Positions 24,316 to 32,302 of a DNA stretch of 36,651 nt are shown here, piece after piece. Both the position numbers and the translations under genes were made by a program. The notes beneath the pieces were generated by a model. That model did no database searches, was not told the DNA's origin, and worked only from the letters and a program-made list of their open reading frames with translations. Each line of letters opens with the position of its first letter. Position 1 is the stretch's first letter. Origin of the DNA: Anaerolineales bacterium (GTDB taxonomy: Bacteria > Chloroflexota > Anaerolineae > Anaerolineales > E44-bin32); contig JARGGH010000026.1 in the NCBI GenBank assembly GCA_029210945.1, positions 1 through 36,651 of the forward strand, read 5' to 3'.

Positions 24316-26021
24316 TCTTGATCGCCCCTTCTGGGCGGGCTCTTCACCAGCTCTCTCTGCCTCCACGTCTCCATGCCAAGCAGGCTGCTCATATGGTTAT
24401 GCTCCGTCGTGCACCAGACCTGCCTCCATGGCGCCATCCCCCCGATGGACCCGTGGGACAGCCGCACCACCTGACCGCTTCCCGACACACTTGCTGGATC
24501 GTGGATCAGCCACCAGGGATCGCCCTCAGGAAGAACCAGCCTCTCTACCAACACAGTCCACCCGTCGATACCGGCCTCTCTCATGAATGCGAGAATGTTG
24601 TGCTCCCTCCAGGGTGTTCCATCGATCACCCACACCAGCGCGCCTTCATCCATTATCTGACTCCCCCACAATTCTCCGTATCGATCGATTCTCTCCTTCA
24701 CTCTCGCCAGGCTCATTGTGCTCCGGTCTACCTCTACGAGCAGGTTCCTCGACAGCACGCTCTGCTTGACAAGCGTCCGATCCCCATCCAGCCAGCCTCG
24801 CTTCCAGATGCAGGCTTCGACCCTCGCGTCCGGTTTGACGATTCGGATTTTCGTCTTCCTGCCCTCCCTGCTCCCACGAAACAGCAGGCGGCTTCCGATC
24901 GTGGTGACGATCCTGACCTCCACCCCGCCGATGGGATTGCTTACACATCGAGCCCCGTAGAGCAGCGCGAGCACAAACTGCCTCACGCCCACCTGGTGTT
25001 CCTCCCACCGATCAAACCAGCTCAGCGAATAGGTGCGCTTTGACCTTCCCCTGCGAACAATGTGCTGCGGCCAAGGGTGAAACTGGTGTATGTACTGGGG
25101 TTCGGTCCCCCAGTGATGGGTAAGCAGCTCCAGCCCGAGATCAGATAAGACCTTCCGGCTTTCGAGCCTGTGTATCGCTTTCTCCGTCCTGGCGTCTTCG
25201 ATCAAGCCCTGTTTGCCGAGGCGCTTTGTCCGCCAAATCCCTTCTTCCACCCCTTTCTTCGTCTGGGAGAAGAGGTATGCGAGTTCATACGTGGACAGCA
25301 AGGGGTTGTTCCCAACCTCCACGAGCGTCGCCCAATCACCCTCATCCAGCTTCGCGGCGAACTCGCCCAGCTGGTTTCGTCTTATCTCCCCTCGGCGCCG
25401 GACGCGTATGTGTGCCTTGAGATCGTTTGCTTGATACGGCTTCCACTTATTCGTCAAAGATGACCGCTTATAGGTTCTCGCGACCCTGTACTCATCGGTG
25501 CCCACCAGCCAGATGTGGACTCGCTGCCCTCCGCCCCACTTCATTTCGACCTGTATTGCGAGGTGGTCCATTCGTCCCCGCCGGGTCGTCAAGATGACAT
25601 CCCTTATGCCATCCCCATGATCCCGTGGCGGGGCGACGATGAATTTGAGGGCCTCCGGCGCGCATCCTCCGATGTCCACCCACAACCGCCACCATTTGCC
25701 CTGCCACAGGAACTCACCGTCCGCCTCGAATCCTGGCGACAGCCCGGCGAAAACGGCTTCCGGCCCCATGACCTGCAGTGCGAACTCTCTGGCAATCTCA
25801 AGCCGGCGAAGGTCGAGAAGCACCGCATTTGATTCTTTGCTGTAGGCAAGACGGGGCCCCGATCCGGCGACCGACACCTGGGACAGCTCTCCCTTCTCCT
25901 CCCGGAACAGGATCTCGAGGGTCCTCTCGCCGAAAACCTTTTCCAGGTACGCGCGAGAGCAGAAGGGGTGCCGATCAAGGAAATCGATCAGCGGTTTTCC
26001 ATCTCCCGCCCTGTCTTTCAC
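24291..26021 (-). CDS. Replic_Relax-like protein of a mobile element
   Basis: About 576 residues. The C-terminal half shows the pattern of the plasmid replication-relaxation family: YRVARTYKRSSL-like segments, LLVEVDRSTMSLARVKERID followed by RYGELW, and a later WVIDGTPWREHNILAFMREA. An N-terminal winged-helix-like segment (PLIDFLDRHPFCSRAYLEKV) could bind DNA. The start is a GTG at 26021 that overlaps the coupling-protein stop as GTGA; the long upstream extension is a chance reading through that gene. Family members sit next to VirD4/TraG-like genes in conjugative elements and are thought to act in DNA processing; the mechanism is not established. No classical relaxase is seen in this window. 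Confidence 0.65.
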   Translation of the reverse strand: MKDRAGDGKPLIDFLDRHPFCSRAYLEKVFGERTLEILFREEKGELSQVSVAGSGPRLAYSKESNAVLLDLRRLEIAREFALQVMGPEAVFAGLSPGFEADGEFLWQGKWWRLWVDIGGCAPEALKFIVAPPRDHGDGIRDVILTTRRGRMDHLAIQVEMKWGGGQRVHIWLVGTDEYRVARTYKRSSLTNKWKPYQANDLKAHIRVRRRGEIRRNQLGEFAAKLDEGDWATLVEVGNNPLLSTYELAYLFSQTKKGVEEGIWRTKRLGKQGLIEDARTEKAIHRLESRKVLSDLGLELLTHHWGTEPQYIHQFHPWPQHIVRRGRSKRTYSLSWFDRWEEHQVGVRQFVLALLYGARCVSNPIGGVEVRIVTTIGSRLLFRGSREGRKTKIRIVKPDARVEACIWKRGWLDGDRTLVKQSVLSRNLLVEVDRSTMSLARVKERIDRYGELWGSQIMDEGALVWVIDGTPWREHNILAFMREAGIDGWTVLVERLVLPEGDPWWLIHDPASVSGSGQVVRLSHGSIGGMAPWRQVWCTTEHNHMSSLLGMETWRQRELVKSPPRRGDQEWVRYRNG

Positions 26022-28948
26022 TTCGGCGCCTCCCCGTCTTGCTCCTCGTCCTCCTCCTCGATTTCCCGGAGAGCGGTCTCTCTCCAATCCTCCGCGATCT
26101 CCTTTCCCAGAAGGACATCTTCGGCCTCCCCCGCTGCGCCCCCGCTCCCGGGCTCGCCCTCCTCGTCGTCGCGCTCGTCTTCCCATGGGAGGCCGACCCG
26201 GGCCGCCTCTCCGATCGCGCTGAGTTCAGCTCCGGCTTTATCCAGCAAAATAGAGGAGGCCTGCGTCGAGGTCGCCTGCTCTTCTCCCCTCCGGCGTGCG
26301 AGGCCGACCCCGGAGCTCAGCGCTGTCAACCCGTAGCGGTCGAAGTATCCGATCATGTCCAGCGCCTTTTTGTATGCAGCTTCATAAGGAAGGCTGTATT
26401 CCGCCCGTCTCTTCCAGACCCTCTCCGCGATGAATGGGCTCGAATCTGGCGCTGGCGCGCTCAAAAAATAAAATGGTCTGCCCAGGCGATTATCTTCCCT
26501 GACCAGCTTTGCATAAGCTGCATATAGATCCAGGCCGGCCAGGGTGTCGGCGGACGGTCCCCCAAGTCCCCCGCTCAGTTCAAGGCGAGAGATGTATTCC
26601 GCGTCCTCCCCGTTCATGGCGAAGGCAAACATCGAATACACGCCGCTCAGGATGATCCCGGGGATATCTCGATCCTGCTTTCTCAAGCTGGCCAGCGATT
26701 GCGTGCCCAGCACCATTTGTCCGCCGTACTTTCTCGTCTGCTGCACCAGCTCGGGCCACGTCACGCCTGTGAACGTTTGAAACTCATCAATGATCAGCAT
26801 GACGCGTACCCGGTCCTCCGGCGACAGGTCTCCCTGGTGTACGAGTTCTCTCAGCACGGAATTGATGATCATCGAGCCTGCAAAGTCGCTTATTTCCGCG
26901 CCGTATTTGTTCATGCCGGTGTGAATGAGCAGCACTTGTCTGCTGCGAATGACTTCGGCGATGTCCAATTTGGACGCCGGGCAGCTGAAGAGCGGCAGCA
27001 TGGGCTCTTCCTCGAAGCGATGCGACTTGGACAGAACCGGCGAGATGACCTGCTCCCTGAAGTGCTGTGTCATTTTCTCGTAGTCCCCCAGGAAGTATCG
27101 TTCGAGGGCTTTCCTGTGCGGGCTTCCCTCAAGTTCGGTCCGCAGAAATCGCTCACGCACCTCACGATCCGCGTTCAGGAGCGCCGCAAGCTGAGACAGC
27201 CCCAGGGATTCGCCGGGTCGCCGCATCTCGTTCGCGGCCGCAAGCATGTGAACCCCCCTCTTCAGAGGGATCTGCATTCTCGGTCCCCAGTAATCCGACC
27301 ACAGCGAGCGGCCGATATCCACGATGGCGTTGCCGACCTGGACCACTTCCCATCCTGTCCGGTGTACGTCCAATGGATTGAACGGCAGAAGGAATTCCTT
27401 GTCCGCCACATCCATTATCCGAATGCGCTCGATGTCCTCTTCCCTTACAGAACCTATGATTTGATTGACGAGATCGCCGTGCGGATCGACGACGATCACC
27501 GCCTGTTTTTCCTCGTCTCTCATTCCGGCTGCAGTTATGTGATGCATGAGCGTCGACTTGCCCGTTCCGGGCTTCCCAATGCAGAAAACGTTGCGCCTTA
27601 GGGCAGCAGAGGATATGCGCACGGGTTTGCTCCCACCGCCAGGGGTTTGGTAGCTGCCAATTCCATAGAAACCCCGAACGTCCTCTGGGTCCGGCGCGCG
27701 CATCTCCACGCCGCGCACGGGAACAAGCCCGGGCGACATCTGCTCGCTCACAATCGGGGGATGCCACAAGCCCGCGATCTCATCGGAGCCAAGCCACATG
27801 GCATTCTCGTCCTCCCCGTCCGGCATTGTCCATGGGCCCGCCATCTCAAATGGGTCGGCGCTCGCCTTAAGCCTGTTGCCGCCAGCTTGTTCATATTGAG
27901 ACAGCGCTTGCCTGATGCGCCCCGCGAGTTTCTTCACTCTCTCGTACGTGTCCGCCCGAACATGCACCCGGATGTGCACCAGGAAAAATGCGTCCTGGTC
28001 GACGACCTTCTTGCTCACCATGTCGAGATTCGCTTCCTGCCAGGGATCCTCATCGCGTTCCAGGTAGCGCCACAGCAGGCCGCCCAGGACGATGATGGGC
28101 AAAGCCATCGCGGCAAATAACCATATGCTCTTATGAAGTCCGACGATGACAGAGACAAACGCCAGTAGAAGGATCAGCAGGTAGGCAAAGCCCCGTTCGG
28201 GTGTAGTTTCCTGCTGCGCGGGCGCATGTGTATAGGTGCCGTTCGCTGTCCCCGGGCTTCCCTCCGGCCTGGTCGTATATCCTCGCTGCGCCTCGAGTTT
28301 TAGTCTTCGCTGGACCACCTCCAACCACCCTGGCTTCCCTTTTCTTGAGATCATGATTTGCAGCAAAACGAGTTCGGTCGCAGCCAGGTTGCCCACTGAC
28401 GATAGCAGCATGTTTACCGGATCACCCCTCCCGAACGATTGCCAGATCTTAATGGGTAAATAAGGAGGTGCGGCCAGCTTGAAGGAAAAACCTTGCTCCC
28501 GGCCGTTGGCATTAGTGCCCTGCTTGGTGAGGGGGTCTTCCTTCAAAATCTGAAGGTCCGCCCTTGACCAGATGGCCTGGATATTGCCCGCCAATGATCG
28601 GATGTTGTCTTCCTCTCCTCTCACGAGCATCGCGCGCCGATCGCCTTCACCATAGATTTCAAGCGATATGGGAACCGGAAGCGAGGCAATGAACTGGCTT
28701 ACGGCCTCGGCGTCAACCTCGTTGTGTGCCGGGAGTTGGAGCTCAGCGACCTCTTCTCGCCCGCCCAAGTACTCTCTTTCGTTGTTCCCGCTCGAGTATG
28801 CTTCCACATCATCCGCAAACGCTTCGGCATCTACGGAAACAAGGGCGCCTCCGCAGCGATGGCATCGCATCCCTGTGGAGGCGCCCTCTTCAAGCGAATA
28901 TGTGGTCCGGCAGGCTGCACAAGCAACCTGTGGCTCAACCATCACCAT
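26018..28948 (-). CDS. VirD4/TraG-like type IV coupling ATPase with N-terminal zinc ribbon
   Basis: A 976-residue protein. Cys10, Cys13, Cys29 and Cys32 (CAAC and CHRC) form a zinc ribbon, rare at this position. Two hydrophobic segments at about 253-297 (FAYLLILLLAFVSVIVGL and a second stretch) anchor it. The motor has Walker A GKPGTGKSTLM (about 457-466) and Walker B MLIIDEFQTF (about 714), with VVDPHGDLV after the first and TRKYGGQMVLGTQSL between, as in VirD4/TraG/HerA-type pumps. The C terminus is strongly acidic. It should pump DNA or protein across the membrane. An ATG at 28942 has a better-placed GGGAAG than the one at 28948. First gene of the large minus-strand block. A VirB4 gene is absent from the window. 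Confidence 0.85.
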   Translation of the reverse strand: MVMVEPQVACAACRTTYSLEEGASTGMRCHRCGGALVSVDAEAFADDVEAYSSGNNEREYLGGREEVAELQLPAHNEVDAEAVSQFIASLPVPISLEIYGEGDRRAMLVRGEEDNIRSLAGNIQAIWSRADLQILKEDPLTKQGTNANGREQGFSFKLAAPPYLPIKIWQSFGRGDPVNMLLSSVGNLAATELVLLQIMISRKGKPGWLEVVQRRLKLEAQRGYTTRPEGSPGTANGTYTHAPAQQETTPERGFAYLLILLLAFVSVIVGLHKSIWLFAAMALPIIVLGGLLWRYLERDEDPWQEANLDMVSKKVVDQDAFFLVHIRVHVRADTYERVKKLAGRIRQALSQYEQAGGNRLKASADPFEMAGPWTMPDGEDENAMWLGSDEIAGLWHPPIVSEQMSPGLVPVRGVEMRAPDPEDVRGFYGIGSYQTPGGGSKPVRISSAALRRNVFCIGKPGTGKSTLMHHITAAGMRDEEKQAVIVVDPHGDLVNQIIGSVREEDIERIRIMDVADKEFLLPFNPLDVHRTGWEVVQVGNAIVDIGRSLWSDYWGPRMQIPLKRGVHMLAAANEMRRPGESLGLSQLAALLNADREVRERFLRTELEGSPHRKALERYFLGDYEKMTQHFREQVISPVLSKSHRFEEEPMLPLFSCPASKLDIAEVIRSRQVLLIHTGMNKYGAEISDFAGSMIINSVLRELVHQGDLSPEDRVRVMLIIDEFQTFTGVTWPELVQQTRKYGGQMVLGTQSLASLRKQDRDIPGIILSGVYSMFAFAMNGEDAEYISRLELSGGLGGPSADTLAGLDLYAAYAKLVREDNRLGRPFYFLSAPAPDSSPFIAERVWKRRAEYSLPYEAAYKKALDMIGYFDRYGLTALSSGVGLARRRGEEQATSTQASSILLDKAGAELSAIGEAARVGLPWEDERDDEEGEPGSGGAAGEAEDVLLGKEIAEDWRETALREIEEEDEEQDGEAPK

Positions 28949-29042
28949 CTTCCCATCTACTCATAATCAAGTTGCTACCGGCTTCCGCAGGTCCTCATAT
29001 GGGACTTTCTAACTCGATTGTAGAAGAGGAGTCGCTGTTTAC

Positions 29043-29088
29043 GCGTTTGGTAGGCGTTTGGATCCGCGTTTGCTAGGCGTTTGGGTTT
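29043..29088. repeat. Helically phased GCGTTTG direct repeats
   Basis: GCGTTTG occurs at 29043, 29054, 29066 and 29077, spaced 11, 12 and 11 bases, about one helical turn apart. The pattern can also be read as two 23-base units, GCGTTTG-N4-GCGTTTG-N5. Phased direct repeats upstream of an operon are typical of response-regulator binding sites or replication iterons. The response regulator encoded in the block is one candidate binder. Confidence 0.6.
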
Positions 29089-29252
29089 TAAGCCCCCTCG
29101 GCCACCCCCTTCCCCCCTCCATCTTGCACATCAAGACTCTTGACCGGTCTCCGTCTCTCCCCGCGGCACGTAAGAGAGGCCCCCGCCGTCCACATCGTGT
29201 CTTTTTTTTGCGTGGCTCGAAGAGCGCCGCGAATACGCCCCCGAATCGTATA

Positions 29253-29268
29253 AAGTGTACGTACACTT
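29253..29268. repeat. Perfect 16-bp palindrome AAGTGTACGTACACTT
   Basis: The two halves AAGTGTAC and GTACACTT are exact complements. The half-site GTGTAC is shared with the larger palindromes at 29318 and 31660, but here the halves abut without the central ACGCGT-containing segment. A TATAAA-like sequence adjoins on the left. Confidence 0.65.
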
Positions 29269-29317
29269 AATAGTTCACAATCGCCCCACCCTCATGACTG
29301 CCTCTTAAGGCGCCGCC

Positions 29318-29343
29318 AAATGTGTACACGCGTGTACACATTT
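29318..29343. repeat. Perfect 26-bp palindrome with alternating purine-pyrimidine core
   Basis: The core GTGTACACGCGTGTACAC is flanked by AAAT on the left and ATTT on the right, giving 26 bases of exact dyad symmetry. The 20 central bases alternate pyrimidine and purine throughout, which favours Z-DNA or a hairpin. The same 18-base core occurs at 31665-31682. Confidence 0.75.
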
Positions 29344-29509
29344 TCCCGTGCTAGACTGTCGGCTATGGTCACGCTCATAGGCCGGTGAGCTCCTTACATG
29401 AATTAATAATCTGTCGCTTGATGGGTCCCTGCGCGCCCATTTGGTCGACTGGCACGGAGATTGTTGAGAAGGAGACCTTCTTGTTCTCGGGTCTGCGCGG
29501 GGTAGTTGT

Positions 29510-30940
29510 TCAGTCCGAGGCCGATAGGGGCGAGGCGATTCGTCCCCGGTCAACTTGCGGGCTTGGATTATCGCTCAAGTATGATTCCAGCGCCTCGCGC
29601 AGGATAGTGGGGACGTCGTATTGAGGCTTCAAGTTCCAGGATTCGTCCACGTACCCCCACAGAGGTTCCAGTTCGAAGTCGCTTGCCGCTACCGAATACA
29701 CCCGTTCCATTTGGATGGGCTCCTCGCCGAGGAGAATCTGCGAGTCACGTATCCTGGCTCCGCTGATGTGCATCAATCCCCGGGCTTTCCCGCGCAGCGA
29801 GTTAGGTCGCTCGGCGGCTCGGTCGGGATCCAGCCCGCGCGCCACCATGGTTCTAATCTGGCACCCCGTCATCTGCGCTTGGCCAGGATTTGCCGGCGAA
29901 GAACATGCTTCCCACAGGTGCTTGCGTATCAACTCTCCGGCCGGCAGCGGCCCATCGAAGGCCTGCCCAGCCACGGCCACGCCCAGATCAGTTCCGAGAC
30001 GGGCTCGCAGGGCGTCGGCCATGAGATTGGCGACCCCGCATTCGCTTTCGGTGGAGAAGTCCAGCCTCGAGGGCAAATTGCCAAGGACCTCCTGCAGCAA
30101 ACCCTCGACCTCTCCCTCCATGCGCTCTTTGAGCGCTCTGATCCGTGGCGATGGAGGGACCGATTCGGACACCTCTATCGTAGTGACCTTCCCGACACGA
30201 AGAGATTGGCCGTCCCAGATGAGGTCAATTCTTCCCAGGAACTTGGCGTATTCACCTGCTTGCGCGATCGTTACTCCGTCTATTTGTTCACCCTCTGGCA
30301 AGAGACTGTGGCTGTGCGCGCCCACGATTAGAGGGATGGTATCCGGCAGCTCGGAAGCCAAGCGCCGATCCTGTTCAAGGCCCAGGTGGGAAAGCAGGAC
30401 GGTGGCATGCGCACCCGCCTGGCGCAGCTCTCCGGCGAGGCGCTGCACAAGGGGCTGAAGCGGGCGGATCTGCAAATCGAAAAATTTCTCATATGTCGTT
30501 TGGAACTGGTCCAGGGCAGTCACGCCGATCAGCCCCAGCTTCAAATCACCTGTTTCAAGTATCCCGGCGGCTTGGGTCCCTGGGATTTGCTCTCCGTTAG
30601 CAGATATGACGTTTGCCAACAGGTGAGGATAGGAGCTGGCGCTGGCGTGTTCGGCCAGGATTTGTGGGCCGTAGCGCGGCATGGCCGCATTGCCTACGGT
30701 CACCGCCCTGCATCCGGCCGCGCCAAGCAGCCGGTGCATGGCCGTCCCTTTCGTTAGGTTGCTTAATTGAACGCTGGTCTCTTCGCTGTCCCCGGCGTCG
30801 ACGTAGACGACCGGGGCCTCGGGATTCTCCCTGCTTATCTCTTCCACCAAAGTAGCTACGCGCGCCAGGCCTTGGATTCGGCCATGGATATCATTGGTGT
30901 GCAAGAGGATGAACGACTGGGGACTCGTCCGCCGAGGCAT
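29510..30940 (-). CDS. 5'-nucleotidase/UshA-like metallophosphoesterase with altered GNH motif
   Basis: A 476-residue two-domain protein. The N-terminal calcineurin-type domain has LLHTNDIHG (Asp17, His19), VVYVDAGDS (Asp51), LLSHLG and GAHSHS, as in UshA. Motif III, normally GNHE, reads GNAA (83-86), so the His that usually assists catalysis and the following acid are gone. The C-terminal domain has SECGVANLMADALRAR and ending features of the 5'-nucleotidase substrate domain. UshA proteins are exported, but there is no signal peptide here. It may be inactive, or act as a binding protein. AAGGACG lies 9 bases before the ATG. It lies between two copies of the long GTGTAC palindrome. No co-transcribed neighbour is visible. 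Confidence 0.8.
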   Translation of the reverse strand: MPRRTSPQSFILLHTNDIHGRIQGLARVATLVEEISRENPEAPVVYVDAGDSEETSVQLSNLTKGTAMHRLLGAAGCRAVTVGNAAMPRYGPQILAEHASASSYPHLLANVISANGEQIPGTQAAGILETGDLKLGLIGVTALDQFQTTYEKFFDLQIRPLQPLVQRLAGELRQAGAHATVLLSHLGLEQDRRLASELPDTIPLIVGAHSHSLLPEGEQIDGVTIAQAGEYAKFLGRIDLIWDGQSLRVGKVTTIEVSESVPPSPRIRALKERMEGEVEGLLQEVLGNLPSRLDFSTESECGVANLMADALRARLGTDLGVAVAGQAFDGPLPAGELIRKHLWEACSSPANPGQAQMTGCQIRTMVARGLDPDRAAERPNSLRGKARGLMHISGARIRDSQILLGEEPIQMERVYSVAASDFELEPLWGYVDESWNLKPQYDVPTILREALESYLSDNPSPQVDRGRIASPLSASD

Positions 30941-31097
30941 TCAGTGTCGTCCTTTCTTTGTGGCCTATTCTACCTGGTCTTTCATCGTGACACTGAAAAA
31001 TAGGTGGGCGCCCCATGGTCTTTTCAGAACGCGTTTCTATGGGCTGGTCAGGGTGTGCTTGAGGGGTGCGCCAGACCCTGCTTGAGCATTTCACGAT

Positions 31098-31556
31098 GTG
31101 AGGTTGAAACGCTGCCCGCCTTTAACTTCGCCAACTCTCACTCCGCGGCTTAAGCCGTCCAGAGGGGCGGCCTCGCCCTCTCGGTGCCCTTTCGCAGGGG
31201 ATACTGATCCGTTGCTTGTTCCTTTATCGTCTAATCAAGGACCAACGGTTGACTGCTTCTTCGTTTGCCCCACGGCGCAACAACGCGATGAGATCGACCA
31301 TGAGGTTGCAAGCCCGGCTCGCTTTAGGCGCGCGCTGCGCAAAGAAGATCAAGGGGTGCTCGACGATCTGCTGGCTAAATCGCGGACTCATTCTTCGCTT
31401 GCAGCGACGGCCGCGCGCCTCGCCCCATTTGAGTTCTTATTACGATCTATGATTCTCGAACGGCGAAAGGATGTCAAGCGGCTTCAAGGCCGGGTCGAGG
31501 CGCTCTCTAAAGGGCTTGCCTGGAGCGTCATTAATCCCTTCGGGGCAGCTCTGTAG
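31098..31556 (+). CDS. Hypothetical small protein with helical C-terminal half
   Basis: Open for 152 residues from a GTG. The first 60 residues are low-complexity and unconvincing. From residue about 68 the sequence looks like a genuine helical protein: FRRALRKEDQGVLDDLLAKS, then LAPFEFLLRSMILERRKDVK. I have a loose impression of similar small conserved hypotheticals, but cannot name a family. A TTG at 31212 would be a shorter start. It could also be a truncated gene stranded inside the mobile element. Confidence 0.4.
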   Translation: MRLKRCPPLTSPTLTPRLKPSRGAASPSRCPFAGDTDPLLVPLSSNQGPTVDCFFVCPTAQQRDEIDHEVASPARFRRALRKEDQGVLDDLLAKSRTHSSLAATAARLAPFEFLLRSMILERRKDVKRLQGRVEALSKGLAWSVINPFGAAL

Positions 31557-31888
31557 TTGACGGCGCAGCATGATACTGCGGTTGATTTTGTTGTCGTTTT
31601 TGAAGGGGCTGCTGTTCCCCGGCCAGCTTCTATATTGTGCATATCATCTCGATAAGCACGGAAAGTGTACACGCGTGTACACTTTCCTAATCGCGGCCGG
31701 TGTCCGCGTTCTCTACCGCCAGCTACGTTACACATATCCTCGCCCATCGGTTCTGGTAACGGCCTCAGGCTGAGGCGCCGCGATTTGATGCATAATCCGG
31801 CGCAATCCGTCCACCGATTCCGCTGCAATTCGTCCACCGATTCCGCCTGAAACCGTCCACCGATTCCAATTCAAATCATCCACCTCTT
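31557..31888. other. Gene-free stretch holding the second palindrome and the 23-bp repeats
   Basis: No gene is supported. It contains the 28-bp palindrome at 31660-31687, a short hairpin GCCTCA-GGC-TGAGGC at 31762-31776 without a T-run, and most of the tandem 23-bp repeats described separately. Confidence 0.5.
31660..31687. repeat. Perfect 28-bp palindrome, second copy of the GTGTAC core
   Basis: The core GTGTACACGCGTGTACAC (31665-31682) is identical to that at 29318-29343. The flanks are GGAAA on the left and TTTCC on the right, extending the exact dyad to 28 bases. The flanks differ from those of the first copy, yet are themselves symmetric, so symmetry is being preserved rather than one sequence copied. 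Confidence 0.75.
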
Positions 31889-31895
31889 TCAGCCT
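31804..31895. repeat. Four tandem 23-bp repeats, probable transposon end
   Basis: CGTCCACCGATTCC recurs at 31808, 31831 and 31854, with a diverged fourth copy CATCCACCTCTTTC at 31877; the period is exactly 23 bases. On the plus strand the array ends CTTTCA at 31886-31891, so read inward the element would begin TGAAAGAGG, with the TG...CA ends of many DDE transposons. The array stops where a cut-off reading frame and AT-rich DNA begin. Repeated terminal binding sites are known for IS21-like and Tn7/Mu-like elements; no transposase gene is in the window, so this is a solo or truncated end. Confidence 0.6.
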
Positions 31896-32044
31896 TCGAG
31901 ATAAGGATAAATCTTATAGAAACCACTCATAAAGAAATATGCGACTATGCAATCAAAAGACTTTGAGTCTTTACCTAGCAATTTTTCAAAGCGATAAGCT
32001 AGTGTGTTTTCTGGTTCATTTGTAATAAATGATGTTTCTGCCAT
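31889..32044 (-). pseudogene. Truncated N terminus of a PLD-domain helicase
   Basis: A minus-strand frame of 51 codons starts at the ATG at 32044: MAETSFITNEPENTLAYRF, then FEKLLGKDSKSFDCIVAYFF and MSGFYKIYPYLEG. This matches, from memory, the N terminus of large helicases with a phospholipase D-like domain (FITN, then FDCxVGYFFxSGFYKLYPxLE), found with DNA methyltransferases in defence loci. After LEG the frame meets TGA, which is also the first three bases of the repeat array's end. The rest of the gene is missing, so it was probably interrupted by the insertion. Confidence 0.6.
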
Positions 32045-32302
32045 AGATATTTGAGAGTCTACCCTTCGTGGAGTTCAATCGTCCAGATGTAACAGGTATT
32101 TGACAAACGTCGCGCGAAGATCTAACTTGCTGAATATCAATAATCATATGATGAAATCTTCCTGATTGGAGGGCAGATAAACGTACGATCATCAAATACT
32201 TGGACGAAAACTTAGATACAATTTTAAGTATGTGAAGACTAAGTAATCAAATTCGAATTGTAAATTATCAAAGCTTCCGATATCAGGAATAGCGGCAGCA
32301 AG
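32045..32302. other. AT-rich gene-free stretch
   Basis: Between the helicase fragment and the PIN gene. I see no coding frame. A TTGTCA on the minus strand near 32110 could be part of the old helicase promoter, but no good -10 follows. Confidence 0.4.

Larger units (their letters stand above)
28949..29509. other. Regulatory gap upstream of the coupling-protein operon
   Basis: This 560-base gap has no gene I can support. It holds four GCGTTTG direct repeats (29043-29083), a 16-bp palindrome (29253-29268) and a 26-bp perfect palindrome (29318-29343), described separately. Together they suggest an operator cluster or an iteron-type origin of the element. A convincing -35/-10 pair for the operon was not found. 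Confidence 0.5.

Noticed and set aside
24147..25043. Long plus-strand open frame opposite the Replic_Relax gene
   Set aside because: Proline/serine/arginine-rich chance translation of the GC-rich antisense strand.
29318..29343. Rho-independent terminator of the nucleotidase-like gene
   Set aside because: The dyad is perfect without a natural loop, lies about 170 bases past the stop, has no T-run on the transcribed strand, and recurs at 31660 where no gene end lies immediately before it.
29318..31687. parS partition sites
   Set aside because: The sequence GTGTACACGCGTGTACAC does not match the TGTTTCACGTGAAACA consensus, and no parA or parB gene is visible.
31804..31895. CRISPR-like tandem repeats
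   Set aside because: The 23-bp units are contiguous with only a few variable bases between cores, so there are no spacers, and there are no cas genes.
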